A DNA stretch of 64,000 nt. Source: Symbiodinium sp. CCMP2592 (taxonomy: Eukaryota > Sar > Dinophyceae > Suessiales > Symbiodiniaceae). The translations under genes were made by a program, and so were the position numbers. How positions within the stretch are numbered: the stretch's first letter is position 1; every line of letters starts with the position of its first letter. Positions 8,801 to 17,086 of the stretch are shown here, piece by piece. Where the stretch lies: the NCBI GenBank assembly GCA_905221615.1, contig CAJNDT010003113.1:601501-665500 (forward strand), in the 5' to 3' direction. The notes beneath the pieces are model-generated. The model was given only the letters and a program-made list of their open reading frames with translations. It made no database searches and was not told the DNA's origin.

Positions 8801-11685
8801 TTGGGGATGAAATTTCGGAGAATCTAGCTGGAAGCCATGGAGCCTGCGCCGCAGCCGTTTGCCATGGACTTGAAGAATACAAGGCGAAGGGTTTGAAACG
8901 GCCACATAGACGTGTTCGCATTGAGGATCTTTCGACTGGAGTCCTCTCGATTGACATTGCAGGACCTTACACAACAGCTCCAGGAGGAGAGCGGTTTGTC
9001 TTGATCGGAGCGTATCGTTCTAAAGAGAATCAAGTGTTACCATTCGTCCGCTGCTTGAAGCGACGCTTGTGGGAGAATGTTGATGCTGGGATCTCTTCTA
9101 TCTTGAGTGAGCTGTATGCGATTGTGGGTCATCGAGGGCTAGTTCGGATTCATTCGGACAGGGCGAAGGAGTTCTTAGCGACGAAAGTTGTGCAACACTT
9201 GAGTGAAGCTGGGATACATCAGACGACCACGTCGGGACATGATCCGGCGGCGAATGGGCTTGCGGAGAGAATGGTCGGGCTCTTGAAAGAGAAGGTCAGA
9301 GAGTATCTCATCACGGGAGCTGTGCGGCTATGCTATTGGCCATACTTGTTCCCTGAAGCGGCTAGGTGGATGCGGGATTGCATACTTGGAACATCTTGGC
9401 AGGGAGAGCTGCCATATCCTGGTGAGGCGGTGGCTGTGAAGGTCATTGACCCTGCACCTCTGGAGGCCCGGGCTGAACCGGGAGTGTTTCTGGGAAGAGC
9501 AGACAATGCGACGCATGGAGCATTCGTACAAGTACAACGAAACAGCAAACCAGCAGTTATCTTGACTAGGTTGCCGGCAGTGCTGAAGGAGACAACCAAG
9601 CAGTGGCGCACGTTTACTTCAGAGAGTGGTGACTTGATTTGGATTTCTAGCACAGGAGAGGCAAAGCACGCAGAGGCAGTGAGAGACATTGGGTTGGACC
9701 TGGGACTGATCACGGTGGAGGAAACTCAACGTGGATACAGTCCATCAGAGGGTTTTCCAGTGGCAGCCGCTTTAGCTTCAAAGACTGGAGGTTCGGACAA
9801 GTATACCATTGTGAATGCTGCAGCTGAAGATGAGATGACGGATGCTGAGGAGATGCTTCGAATTCTTGCGGGACAACGGGCATCGGCTGAAATCGTTGAC
9901 ACAAGTGTTTTCTTCAAGGGATCAGAAGCAGATAGGACCAAGTGGTACGAAGCCGCTAAGAAGGAGATGAACACCATGCATGAGCAAGTTGTTTGGCATG
10001 AGCTGCGGGAGTCAAAGCTGCGCGAGGACTTGGGTCTGGGACCCAAGGAACAGCTGCCGAAAATCCTTCCGATGAGATTGGTGCTGGCGAAAAAACCAGA
10101 CCTTGAGGCAGAGGCCGACATCAAGAATGGAGCGACTCTGGGAGCAGCTGTTGCGGAGGCAGCGTTCAAGGCTCGTGTCAGATTGGTGGCATGCGGAAAC
10201 TTTCAGCCGAATAGCGAAATTGAGGAGTCTGAGATTACGTGTGAAAACTTGAGTCCCGAGACTTTGCGATTGGTGTATGGAAGATTGGCTAATGAGGAAA
10301 CCTGGGAAGGATTATCCTTGGACATATCAGCTGCCTTCTTAAACAGTTTGTTGCCGAAACATGAGAGATTTCTTCTTCGCCCACCAACAGTGCTTGTGAA
10401 ACTGGGTTTGGTAGACCCAGACGTGCTGTTCTATGCCAACAAATCCATCTATGGTCTACGACGGGGACCCCATGATTGGCAGAACGAGCCCACCGAGAAG
10501 CTTCACAAGGCTGAGGCAAAGGCAGATGAAACATGTTCGTATGGCACATTGCGACTTGAAGAGCTTGAGGAGTGCAAAGGGCTTTTTATTGTCAGGGACA
10601 CCAATACTGGGAAAATCACGGGACTTCTGGCTATGTTTGTCGATGATGCTTTCATTTGCGGACCGAGAGAAGTGACCTTGAGGGTGAAGCGATTGATTGC
10701 GCAGACATGGAAATGCCAGGTACAAGGGTTTCTTTCACGAAGCTCAGATTCTGAGATTAAGGATGGCGAAGAGGTCATCAAGAAAGTCGACGAGATCACA
10801 TTCTTGGGAACACAGGTCACGCTTGAAAAGGATGGGGTGCATCTTTCCCAACGGAAGTGGCTGATCAGGGAACTTCATCGTCGAGGCTATGTACACCTTA
10901 AGGGGAGCGAATCTTTGCCGCAGATTGATGCTACACAGATTCCTTTGATGCCGAAGGACACGAAGGGTTTTGCAGATCACCTCAAGAAGGCTCAAGGGGA
11001 GATTGGATGCCTTCAGTGGTTGGGCTTGAAGACTCGTCCTGACATCCAGGCATGCGTTGGAATATTGGCATCGTTGCAGACATGGAATCCTGAATGGGTG
11101 TATCATGCTACAAAGGGCGTTTGGAGATACTTGCGAGCTACAGTGTGGTCAGAGATGATTCATCACGAAGGAGGATCCTTGGACATCTATGCCGAGTCCG
11201 ATGCCAGCCTTGGGCCAGCAGGTTCTAGGTCTAGAACGGGGTTGGTTATTAGTGTAGGTCAGAACCTTGTTTTCTGGAAATCGTGTCGTCAGAATCTTAC
11301 AGCGTATTCGACTTGTGAAGCTGAAACCGATGCATGCGCGACAGCTCTTTTCGAAGCCACTCGTATCGCAGGCTTAATCAAAGCCCTGACCGGACACAGG
11401 CCGCGGCTAGTGCTAGCTGGAGATAACGCGGCAGCGAGTACCTCGATCACAAGGAATGACTTTAACCCTCTTACATGGAGAACTCGGCATTACGCCATGA
11501 GGTGTGCTTGGGTCAGGGACATGATACACCGCGGCTACCGTGACGCAGACTTGGCAGAGATTGAATGTTTGTGGAAAGCCGGGGATGACCTGGTGGCGGA
11601 TGCACTTACCAAGGTCTTGCCAAAGGCCCGCTTAGAGAGACTGCGAAAGCGTTTGGGAGTCTTGACGAGTCGGATGGGCCACTGA
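5701..11685 (+). CDS. Element A polyprotein: CCCH finger, protease, 2OG-oxygenase-like domain, integrase, RT, RNase H
   Basis: Numbering is from the first Met of the open frame; the meaningful sequence probably starts near residue 41. A CCCH finger has exact spacing C139-x8-C148-x5-C154-x3-H158. An acidic region of unknown role follows (about 205-560). The protease motif is LLDSGAN (D596). A 2OG-Fe(II)-oxygenase-like domain (about 820-945) has H857-x-D859, distal H921 and R930. The integrase catalytic triad is D1085, D1153, E1189, with 35 residues between the last two. The copia-type RT has FVDD at 1646-1649, where Y is replaced by F. RNase H begins near D1834 and keeps CEAE, DN and a D-A-L-T-K end. 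Together these would make cDNA and integrate it. The frame is uninterrupted to the stop 115 bp before the 3' LTR. The oxygenase is not a usual retrotransposon part. Confidence 0.9.
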   Translation: MLHCPCQRCRRMSKLAAFRRCLRTWSGNMTALGPVFPRIHPDVQLARPQGVMMVLETVEQELRQIAADEMARDNAGDGSGQPSGNQAKGSEQKGQDKGKSEGKGKQADQKTNPNPKEHPKGKGKGDKGAKPEAQPKRKCIFHGRKSGCRLGDACKFLHEGPSGAAQSDPQGNNAQALLGAEAQKANAKAKTKPKPAAKAAVTSVVSSSFAGMIMSAPREENPFPHRQIPEWPLWMCELTLEQYLEWQRHPFGMTGYFNQVDHPRISPKRKDLEANLWIHLSECEIEEWIEGWMDGMVMKMYTDAGLIEAQVVSAWQHETCVHEPGFLVATGLESDEPCYRVLVLAANRPGSPVPFNAMQQARLEDDRRIEDPRASSVADNITGAADLESDFQESEEESMSDSEVRTLSSFETLSSQSSDYEMPRRGMIWGIHLAEEDFRAWIRPGVLGVNHDEAFIPVIGDEGLEMRAWRTLMMFRGRPDWHEDPIDISYGQHITFTQEVQVQTAPRVFSTAYAVCVHDSRQGREILLGLCAYPTRPWITLEPIRVEGHAGVFEARSPTVPPPPGYGGGDYDHIPEINQLHSAQKGVSGHNGVLLDSGANEILRQQEHRPARSVPLPLTLANGASIDAFRTKEGEVVVVGVENGDIICGVNRLVQIGCKFEWDYINGPRLHLPSEVGGDEEQLREINGLPFMSRKTFLKLRPLMTQHWKHHHTACVAASAESMSEVCNILSWSDLDHVINAQEETAVQALVAEHPGEMFAKNMLEKTVLTHSDVLEAINRADLKPMVSNRMNKIEGTQEKVSLWVFGAWVKGGLRGITTLTRHHPYLTKVLVKYMRANTSTPFMSVVISRDCVFRPHRDPNDCNHQTTLIGLTKHAGGELWIEDTNGTELRTVSQNEPPKPGSLFATSGGKVVTFWGNKLHGTEPYTGSRVVQIAYVPRSWDKLSNADLAMLDELGFRLPSGCNPRASSLTPGPAGSPDDPSHSKLAPHGPAGSPEPHKDPRPLSLSGQPGEGGNPEQSDADWDGDIFREFGLVGDEISENLAGSHGACAAAVCHGLEEYKAKGLKRPHRRVRIEDLSTGVLSIDIAGPYTTAPGGERFVLIGAYRSKENQVLPFVRCLKRRLWENVDAGISSILSELYAIVGHRGLVRIHSDRAKEFLATKVVQHLSEAGIHQTTTSGHDPAANGLAERMVGLLKEKVREYLITGAVRLCYWPYLFPEAARWMRDCILGTSWQGELPYPGEAVAVKVIDPAPLEARAEPGVFLGRADNATHGAFVQVQRNSKPAVILTRLPAVLKETTKQWRTFTSESGDLIWISSTGEAKHAEAVRDIGLDLGLITVEETQRGYSPSEGFPVAAALASKTGGSDKYTIVNAAAEDEMTDAEEMLRILAGQRASAEIVDTSVFFKGSEADRTKWYEAAKKEMNTMHEQVVWHELRESKLREDLGLGPKEQLPKILPMRLVLAKKPDLEAEADIKNGATLGAAVAEAAFKARVRLVACGNFQPNSEIEESEITCENLSPETLRLVYGRLANEETWEGLSLDISAAFLNSLLPKHERFLLRPPTVLVKLGLVDPDVLFYANKSIYGLRRGPHDWQNEPTEKLHKAEAKADETCSYGTLRLEELEECKGLFIVRDTNTGKITGLLAMFVDDAFICGPREVTLRVKRLIAQTWKCQVQGFLSRSSDSEIKDGEEVIKKVDEITFLGTQVTLEKDGVHLSQRKWLIRELHRRGYVHLKGSESLPQIDATQIPLMPKDTKGFADHLKKAQGEIGCLQWLGLKTRPDIQACVGILASLQTWNPEWVYHATKGVWRYLRATVWSEMIHHEGGSLDIYAESDASLGPAGSRSRTGLVISVGQNLVFWKSCRQNLTAYSTCEAETDACATALFEATRIAGLIKALTGHRPRLVLAGDNAAASTSITRNDFNPLTWRTRHYAMRCAWVRDMIHRGYRDADLAEIECLWKAGDDLVADALTKVLPKARLERLRKRLGVLTSRMGH
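8158..8535 (+). other. 2OG-Fe(II) oxygenase-like domain inside the element A polyprotein
   Basis: The segment between protease and integrase reads FRPHRDPND (H at 8269, D at 8275), GGELWIED, then LHGTEPYTGSR (H at 8461, R at 8488) and a final strand VVQIAYVPRSW. This matches the double-stranded beta-helix signature HxD...H...R of Fe(II)/2-oxoglutarate dioxygenases, such as the AlkB or prolyl-hydroxylase superfamily. All four expected ligand or cofactor residues are present. Substrate unknown; acting on nucleic acid or protein is guesswork. Confidence 0.6.
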
Positions 11686-11788
11686 GTTTTTTAAAGTTCT
11701 TCAGCGCCGAAGGAATAGTCCAGCGCTACAGTTCAATCATGTGACACTGGAGTTGAAAGTTCCAGCAGGCCGTTCCTCACGAACAGCT

Positions 11789-11800
11789 GGAAAGGAGGAG
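11789..11800 (+). other. Polypurine tract of element A
   Basis: GGAAAGGAGGAG directly precedes the TGTT start of the 3' LTR, the expected place for plus-strand priming. Confidence 0.85.
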
Positions 11801-12434
11801 TGTTCTAGGAAACCCCAGATGTCCATGATGCTTTTATATGCTCACTGATGCCTTGGCTAGGCTGTTGAGCTACGTGTTTGAAGTATCTAATTAATATCTC
11901 TTGCGAACCAATTATTTTATCTACTCTTTGAACACCGCACATGCATACATGACACACGTACGTGTTCGAGTGCTGTGCAGTAGGAGTAGGGAGATGGGCA
12001 CTGGCCCGAAACAAGAACAGAAAAAGACCTCGAAAAAAGAAAGCGGAAAGGCTACGGGGCAGCCATGTAAAGGTCTAGTGCAAGGGATGTTCACTTCTGT
12101 TCGCGTGCATGTTTTTGCAGTCGACATATGCTTGTCTCGAAGGCGCCAAGCATGTCTCAAAGCCATTACACGACGAAACTGCGTTGGCGCGGGCGCACTG
12201 ACTGGCATTCAGGTTGTAGTGATTCTTTAGGTCGTTTGGTTTCCCTAGTGTTTTCCCGATCCCGGTTTAGGCGGTCCTTATCGTACCCTAAAAGGCTCAA
12301 ACGTTCAAGCTGTGACAGCTGGTCGGCGACAACGGTCGCGATCAAAGAACTGAACTACTTAGTATTGCTATGGAGCTATCGCCTGTTCCTACGCATTATT
12401 CTGTAGTCACCGATGGAAGCCCATATCAACAACA
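11801..12434 (+). repeat. 3' LTR of element A, 634 bp
   Basis: It starts TGTTCTAGG and ends CAACAACA and matches 3295-4121 apart from the 5' LTR insertion and small indels. Its end lies inside the minus-strand ORF 12426-13550, which reads only two codons into the LTR before a stop. Confidence 0.9.
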
Positions 12435-13550
12435 ATTGGGAAACTGCTCCTGCAAAGCTTCCAAAACAAGCCAGGTCACTGTCTGGAAGACACCGGAGAC
12501 CAGCAGGGTGTGCATGCTGTCGTGGCAATACTGTGAGACCGGCCGGACCAGCCATCGTTGATCCTCTTGTTGCAGCAGGGAAGAACTATTATAAGTCCAG
12601 CCGGTGGCTTGCTGCCACGTGCTGAAATCTGCAGCATTCAGAAGCATCTTCTTCTCTGCCAGTTTAGCCATGGCCTCCTGGATGGATTGGTCGGTCGCAA
12701 GCGAAAGCTTACTTTCTCGGATCTCAGAGGAACCGACCACGGGGAGCCCACTGCTGTGCAGGATATCACATCGCTGTGCAATTACATTCCTGCATAGCAT
12801 GCACATGCGGGTCCCAGCATCCCCCTTGCAGCTCCATAGAGCTTTATGGGCACCACCGTCTTGAACGATCATTGATAAAACCACCCGGAAGAGGACGGGC
12901 GGACCTCCTGGTCGCTGCAACGATATGCACCCGTGCTCCAAATGGTTGGCCGGTCGCATGAATATGTCTCGCAGGATTTTCGAGATCCATTGAGAAACAC
13001 CTGCTTCGGCCTTGGCCATCAGGCTCGATCGGAGCAATCCTACGCAAAGCCACGACTCCTCGTGCTGCAATGCATAGCTTCCAAGTTCTACGAACGAGGC
13101 ATAGCAAGCCCAGATTTTTCTCTTCGTCTGGACTGCTAATGGATTACCCGGGACGATCTCGTCCGTATACAGGATCAGCCGCCATGCCTTGCTGGGGCTC
13201 GGGGGATTCTTGTCGATGCACGCCCAAAAATATCGGGCAAAGTTGCTCTCGGCATCCGAGATAGCAGCTTGGAGCAGAGCCCAAAAATCGACACTGGGTA
13301 TCTGCAGCTTTGCACCATCTGTCTGCAAAAGTGACAGACGATTGAGGATCCTATTCTCTTTCAGGGGTTGCCAGGCAGCCTCGGCTATATGTTTTCTTTG
13401 TGTGAGTTCCGGGACACCCTCCTCCCGGAGAACTTTGCAAACTTCGGACAAAGCCGAGGCTGTGAGATGGGGCAATTTCCTTCTCAGAACATTCACCTTC
13501 TGAAGCTTCGCTGGTCTTTCAGCAAAAGCATCGGTGCTGCTGGAGGCCAT
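12426..13550 (-). CDS. Uncharacterised protein, cut at its C-terminus by element A
   Basis: The 374-residue frame starts at MASSSTDAFAERP (13550). The last host-derived residues are EQFPN; the final Cys-Cys and stop come from the element A LTR, so the true C-terminus is lost. The N-terminal third is a basic helical region. The middle contains LILYTDEIVPGNPL and an RKIW...Y stretch, loosely like the first catalytic strand of DDE transposases. Later residues include a small Cys cluster (CKGDAGTRMCMLC). I do not recognise the family with confidence. A transposase relic or a dinoflagellate multicopy protein are both possible. Confidence 0.5.
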   Translation of the reverse strand: MASSSTDAFAERPAKLQKVNVLRRKLPHLTASALSEVCKVLREEGVPELTQRKHIAEAAWQPLKENRILNRLSLLQTDGAKLQIPSVDFWALLQAAISDAESNFARYFWACIDKNPPSPSKAWRLILYTDEIVPGNPLAVQTKRKIWACYASFVELGSYALQHEESWLCVGLLRSSLMAKAEAGVSQWISKILRDIFMRPANHLEHGCISLQRPGGPPVLFRVVLSMIVQDGGAHKALWSCKGDAGTRMCMLCRNVIAQRCDILHSSGLPVVGSSEIRESKLSLATDQSIQEAMAKLAEKKMLLNAADFSTWQQATGWTYNSSSLLQQEDQRWLVRPVSQYCHDSMHTLLVSGVFQTVTWLVLEALQEQFPNCC

Positions 13551-13599
13551 GGCCCTATATACTCACCACGGCACCGCACCAACAGCAAATGCCGGAACA

Positions 13600-13611
13600 T
13601 CTCCGTGGAGA
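13600..13611. repeat. CCGTGG-core palindrome
   Basis: Arms TCTCC/GGAGA flank a central GT. First of a series sharing the core CCGTGG with different matched arms. Confidence 0.6.
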
Positions 13612-13657
13612 GTCCCTTCTTCTCCCTGTGCCTGCAGCAGCAAGCAGCCACATACAC

Positions 13658-13671
13658 GCCTCCGTGGAGGC
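13658..13671. repeat. CCGTGG-core palindrome
   Basis: Arms GCCTCC/GGAGGC flank a central GT; perfect. Confidence 0.65.
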
Positions 13672-13679
13672 TTCCACAC

Positions 13680-13693
13680 GCCTCCGTGGAGGC
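13680..13693. repeat. CCGTGG-core palindrome
   Basis: A second copy with arms GCCTCC/GGAGGC, 22 bases after the previous one. Confidence 0.65.
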
Positions 13694-13918
13694 TTCTCGC
13701 ATCCTTGGATGCTGGGTCTCCATGGCAACAACAAACCAAGCAAGAGGACGGGTGACACAACAAATGGCCCCAGGAAGGCATGCCTGTCTGCGAACACAAC
13801 TGCACCAAACCTTCTCCGTGCTCGACTCTGGGCATCTGTATGCATGCTGCACGGCTGCTTGGGTTCGGCTTTCCGCTGCTGAGAGAACACAAACCGGCAG
13901 GGCCGCGAAACCCTCAAA

Positions 13919-14172
13919 ATATGATATAGAAAAAACTAGATCATATAAAAACAAACGCAATCATATGATATAGTATAAACTATATCATATGAGGTCAAAA
14001 TATTGCATATGATATAAAAAATCTATATCATATGACATCTGGCCCTTCAGACTTATATGATATAGTTGAAACTATATCATATGGCCAGTGAGGCCATCAT
14101 ATGATATAGTATATGCTATATCATATGGATTCCTTCCAATATATATATGATATAGTAAAAACTATATCATAT
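13919..14172. repeat. Six tandem AT-rich hairpins, 44-48 bp apart
   Basis: Each unit has an 11-bp arm ATATGATATAG, a 5-6 base loop and the arm CTATATCATAT. Starts are at 13919, 13963, 14007, 14055, 14099 and 14145. Arms are nearly invariant (one base change in units 1 and 3), while loops and the sequences between units differ, so the inverted repeat itself is what has been copied or kept. Confidence 0.85.
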
Positions 14173-14232
14173 TTTCTGTGGTTGGATAAGGTTCCTATCT
14201 TAAGGTTAACAGAAAATTGTTCTTGAAAACAA

Positions 14233-14252
14233 CCCCTAAACCCTAAACCCTA
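14233..14252 (-). repeat. Telomere-like tract (CCCTAAA)
   Basis: Nearly three CCCTAAA units. TTTAGGG is the telomere repeat described for dinoflagellates and plants. It faces the tract at 15694-15710 in inverted orientation. Confidence 0.7.
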
Positions 14253-14343
14253 GAAGAGAAAAAAGCGCGGAGACACTCTTTTTTCCACCAGACGGCAGCC
14301 GGCACTCTGTTTTTTTCGGAAGACGGCAGACGGCTGCGCCGAG

Positions 14344-15641
14344 CTAGTACCGCTGCCTCAGCTCGTGACAAGCTATTTGAAACAAGCTCGTCACGACCTT
14401 GCCGTAGCTCCCCGGGCCTCCTTCCGGATCCTCCGGGTCCTTCTTGTCCGGCATTGGGACGTGATCAACGTCCCGTACCGGCGACTCCTGTCGCTTTCGC
14501 TTGGCCTTAGCCTTGCTGCCCTTCGTCTTGGTCTCCTTTCCGGTCTTGCCAGCCTTAGCTGGCATTTTCCTGGGCAAAAGCTTCACCGGCTTTCGATCCT
14601 CTTTGTCATCCTCGGGATCAAGCAGGGAGATTGTCTCTCCTGCCCCCGGCTTTTTTCTCTTCTTCGTGCCCTTAGGCTGCTCAGGACGAACCTTCTCAGC
14701 TTCCGCATGGGCCTTGGCCCCCGAGGGGCCGGAGTCGCCTCTCACATCACCATAGCCATAGCCATGCTGGGACCCCTGGCCCTGGCCCTTGTTGCCGGAA
14801 TCCCCCACTGTGGGACTTCGGACTCCTCTTCGCTCTCCTCTTGCCTCCCGGGCTGCCAGTGCTCCTGGAACCGCCGCTTTGCACGGGCTGCAGCAGCCTC
14901 CTTGGAAAGCCCTTGGGCTATGTATTTCCAAGTTCGGTGGTAAACCGACAATCGGTGCTGCCGACGGGCGGCCGCATGCTCCTGGATCCACCTCCAGCAA
15001 ATCCCGCACTTCTTGGACGGGCCCTTGGGCCCGTCCGAAGGCTTCTTGTCCTTCTTCTCTTCTGCTGCCTTCTCATCCGCCCCGTTCTCCTTCTCCTTTT
15101 TCTCTGCTCTCTCTTCTTTTTTTTCTTTTCATCCTTCTCCATTTCCTTTTTCTCCTTCTTTCCCTTTTTTTATCTTTCTCCTTCTTTTCCTTTCTGGCCT
15201 GCCGTCTTCTGCCCAGGACTGGAGAGCTGCCTGGGATGCCGCGATCCTGGCTTTTGCAAGCCTTTGCTCCAGCCTCTTCCTGCCGGCGGCACTTATCGGC
15301 CATTCAGGAGCGGTCGGCTCACCCAGAGAAGGGACTCTGGGCTTCGAGGCCGCAGCCTCCGAGGCCGCCTCCTTTGGCTTCGCCTCCTCCGGCTGCTCCT
15401 CCGGATCCTTTTCTTTGTCCTCGGACTCAGTTGCCTCCTCGGAGGCCTCAGTTTCCTCCTCAAACTTCTCCTCCTCCTCTTTCTTCTTCTCGTTCTCCTC
15501 TGGCTTTTTGTTGCCATCCTCCTCCTTTTTCTTGTGGTCCTCGGACTCTTCATGAGATCTCGACCGTGGTCTTCGCCGTTCTTTTCTATCCTCTGAGCTC
15601 GAGCTCCTCCTCCTTCTATCCTGGTCCCGCTGCTTGGGCAT
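14344..15641 (-). pseudogene. Lysine/acidic-rich protein with a Cys-x2-Cys segment, frameshifted
   Basis: The reading begins MPKQRDQDRRRRSSSS at 15641, an SR-like start, followed by a highly charged E/K stretch. After about 15130 the frame must change to read DGPKGPSKKCGICWRWIQ near 15005-15040, a C-x2-C segment followed by aromatic residues. A further change near 14750-14800 leads to a basic tail ending CHELRQRY at 14344. The two clean open pieces are 15641-15129 and 15009-14344. The gene occupies almost exactly the interval between the two telomere-like tracts. Family not recognised; a nucleic-acid-binding role is only suggested by composition. Confidence 0.4.
15015..15036. repeat. Perfect 22-bp palindrome with TT centre
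   Basis: Arms GGACGGGCCC/GGGCCCGTCC flank TT. It lies within the coding region of the minus-strand gene. Confidence 0.6.
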
Positions 15642-15693
15642 GGCCGACGACTTCGCCTGGCCAGGACAAAAAAAGGGTTTAGAGGATCGGGGA

Positions 15694-15710
15694 GGGTTTA
15701 GGGTTTAGGG
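15694..15710 (+). repeat. Telomere-like tract (TTTAGGG)
   Basis: Two full repeats plus GGG, with another GGGTTTA at 15675. Together with 14233-14252 it gives the orientation of a segment capped at both ends. Confidence 0.7.
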
Positions 15711-15786
15711 AAGATCCCTTATCCCTAAAAACCTTAGACTCTTTTTAGCACATGTATATATATATATATACATATAGTATATATTT

Positions 15787-15808
15787 GGTGCATGCCGTGG
15801 CATGCACC
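15787..15808. repeat. CCGTGG-core palindrome, 10-bp arms
   Basis: Arms GGTGCATGCC/GGCATGCACC flank GT; perfect. Confidence 0.75.
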
Positions 15809-15813
15809 CACGA

Positions 15814-15829
15814 GGAAACCGTGGTCTCC
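15814..15829. repeat. CCGTGG-core near-palindrome
   Basis: Arms GGAAACC/GGTCTCC flank GT; six of seven positions pair, with one A/C mismatch that recurs in related copies. Confidence 0.55.
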
Positions 15830-15850
15830 ATATACTTCTCTCCCAAAGCA

Positions 15851-15870
15851 AAGCAAACCGTGGTCTGCTT
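15851..15870. repeat. CCGTGG-core near-palindrome
   Basis: Arms AAGCAAACC/GGTCTGCTT flank GT; eight of nine pair, with the same A/C mismatch. Confidence 0.55.
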
Positions 15871-16002
15871 GCTTTGCATGCTTGCCAGCAGATGCAAACA
15901 AACCTTGGTCTGCCTGCATTCTGCCGGCCAGCACGGTTGCCGAAAAGCAACCCCTGCCTGCATCACTGACTAAGCAAACCGTAGTCTGCTAGCCAGCTCT
16001 GC

Positions 16003-16020
16003 AGGAGACCGTGGTCTCCT
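16003..16020. repeat. CCGTGG-core palindrome, 8-bp arms
   Basis: Arms AGGAGACC/GGTCTCCT flank GT; perfect. Confidence 0.65.
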
Positions 16021-16061
16021 CTCACAGACAGATGGCAAACCGTGGTCCACCACAATTATAA

Positions 16062-16105
16062 GGAAACCGTAGTCTCCCGGCTTTGTCCAGGAAACCGCAG
16101 TCTCC
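16062..16105. repeat. Two decayed CCGTGG-type near-palindromes
   Basis: Copies at 16062-16077 (centre GT) and 16090-16105 (centre GC) have arms GGAAACC/AGTCTCC, with two mismatches each. Confidence 0.45.
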
Positions 16106-17066
16106 CGGGCTGCCACTATAATATATATATATCTATATCTGTATATGTTTCGTTTGAAAGAAACTTAAAAGGATCCCTTGCCTGGCCTCGTAAAAAAGGC
16201 CAGCCCGCATCCAAGGGCTCCCTACAGGAGCCCAAACAGCTGCAAACACCGGCGCAAACTTCACAACCTGCACATGCGAGGCTACAAGTCAAACAACTGC
16301 ATGCACATGAGACAACAAGGCTTTGCATGGTTTTCCTGAAGCAAACGAACCTTCAGTCCACTAGCACCCCATGCTTCCTCCGTTTGGAGGGCTGCCCCTG
16401 GCTTTTTGCTGCCCTTTTGGCAGCCGCAGTCGCCTCAGCCTCATGCAGCGGCAGGGGATCCAAGGGCCGGGCCTTGGCCCCGGCTTTTTTGACAAGCAAA
16501 TACCTTCTGTCGTCGCCTGTCCGTTGAGCCTGGCGGCCTTGGCCGATTTTCACGACTTTGTCCTTCGCAGCAGTTCCCTTAGGAAAGCTTTGCCGTGCTC
16601 TAGTCTGAAAAGACTCAGCAGTAAGCACGGCATTTTGTGTTGCTTCAAAGAACAGTGCCATATCATCCAAGTGGACTTTGGGCACATCCGTGACATGGCC
16701 CGCCTCCAGGACACGGATCTCCTTTTCCATCCAGGCAACCTTGAGCACATTCTTTTCTGCTCTTGCTTCCCTGGAAGCACGGCGGGACAAGCGAGTCTTC
16801 GCTGCTTTTCTCGGAGAGCTGCCTGTTACAGACACTAAAGCAGCCTCGCTGTCTTCCCCGCCGAAAAGGCCAGAGCTCTGTTCTTTCAGTTTCTCTGCCT
16901 GCCGCTTGGACTGCTGCTCCTTGGAGGCATCGTTTCGGGAGCCCACGAGCGATAGATAAACATCGCTCTGGGACAACGACGACTTTGCCGGGTATTTTGG
17001 CAGTTTTATGCTATGCTGCTTAGAAAGCAGCTTGCACAAGCCCGGGCTCCATGGACGAAGTAACAC

Positions 17067-17086
17067 AAACGGACCATGGTCCGTTT
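17067..17086. repeat. Perfect 20-bp palindrome, CCATGG core
   Basis: Arms AAACGGACC/GGTCCGTTT flank AT. It lies in the coding strand of the minus-strand gene (encoding TDHGPF). Confidence 0.65.

Larger units (their letters stand above)
3295..12434 (+). mobile_element. Element A: complete LTR retrotransposon, copia-type order
   Basis: The element has two LTRs (3295-4121 and 11801-12434, both TGTT...AACA), a primer site at 4122, a polypurine tract at 11789-11800 and a long pol frame with integrase before RT, the copia order. Bases flanking the two LTRs (ATAT before, ATTG after) do not form an obvious target duplication. The ends may therefore have been separated by recombination. The main frame is open for 1994 codons, which suggests recent activity, although gag lies in two other frames. 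Confidence 0.9.
13551..14343. other. Spacer with palindromes and hairpins upstream of a minus-strand ORF
   Basis: No gene is supported here. The stretch holds three CCGTGG-centred palindromes (13600-13693), six AT-rich hairpins (13919-14172) and one telomere-like tract (14233-14252). A run of U-rich or purine-rich sequence separates them from the ORF ending at 14344. Confidence 0.6.
15711..16352. other. Spacer rich in AACCGTGGTCT palindromes and AT microsatellites
   Basis: No gene is supported. Two AT dinucleotide runs (about 15752-15783 and 16121-16147) bracket a cluster of near-palindromes centred on CCGTGG; the clearest are listed separately. A 7-bp hairpin with arms GGGCTCC/GGAGCCC is at 16215-16233. 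Confidence 0.6.

Noticed and set aside
14789-15682. Plus-strand frame rich in Ser/Leu/Phe/Pro
   Set aside because: Shadow of the charged minus-strand gene at 14344-15641.
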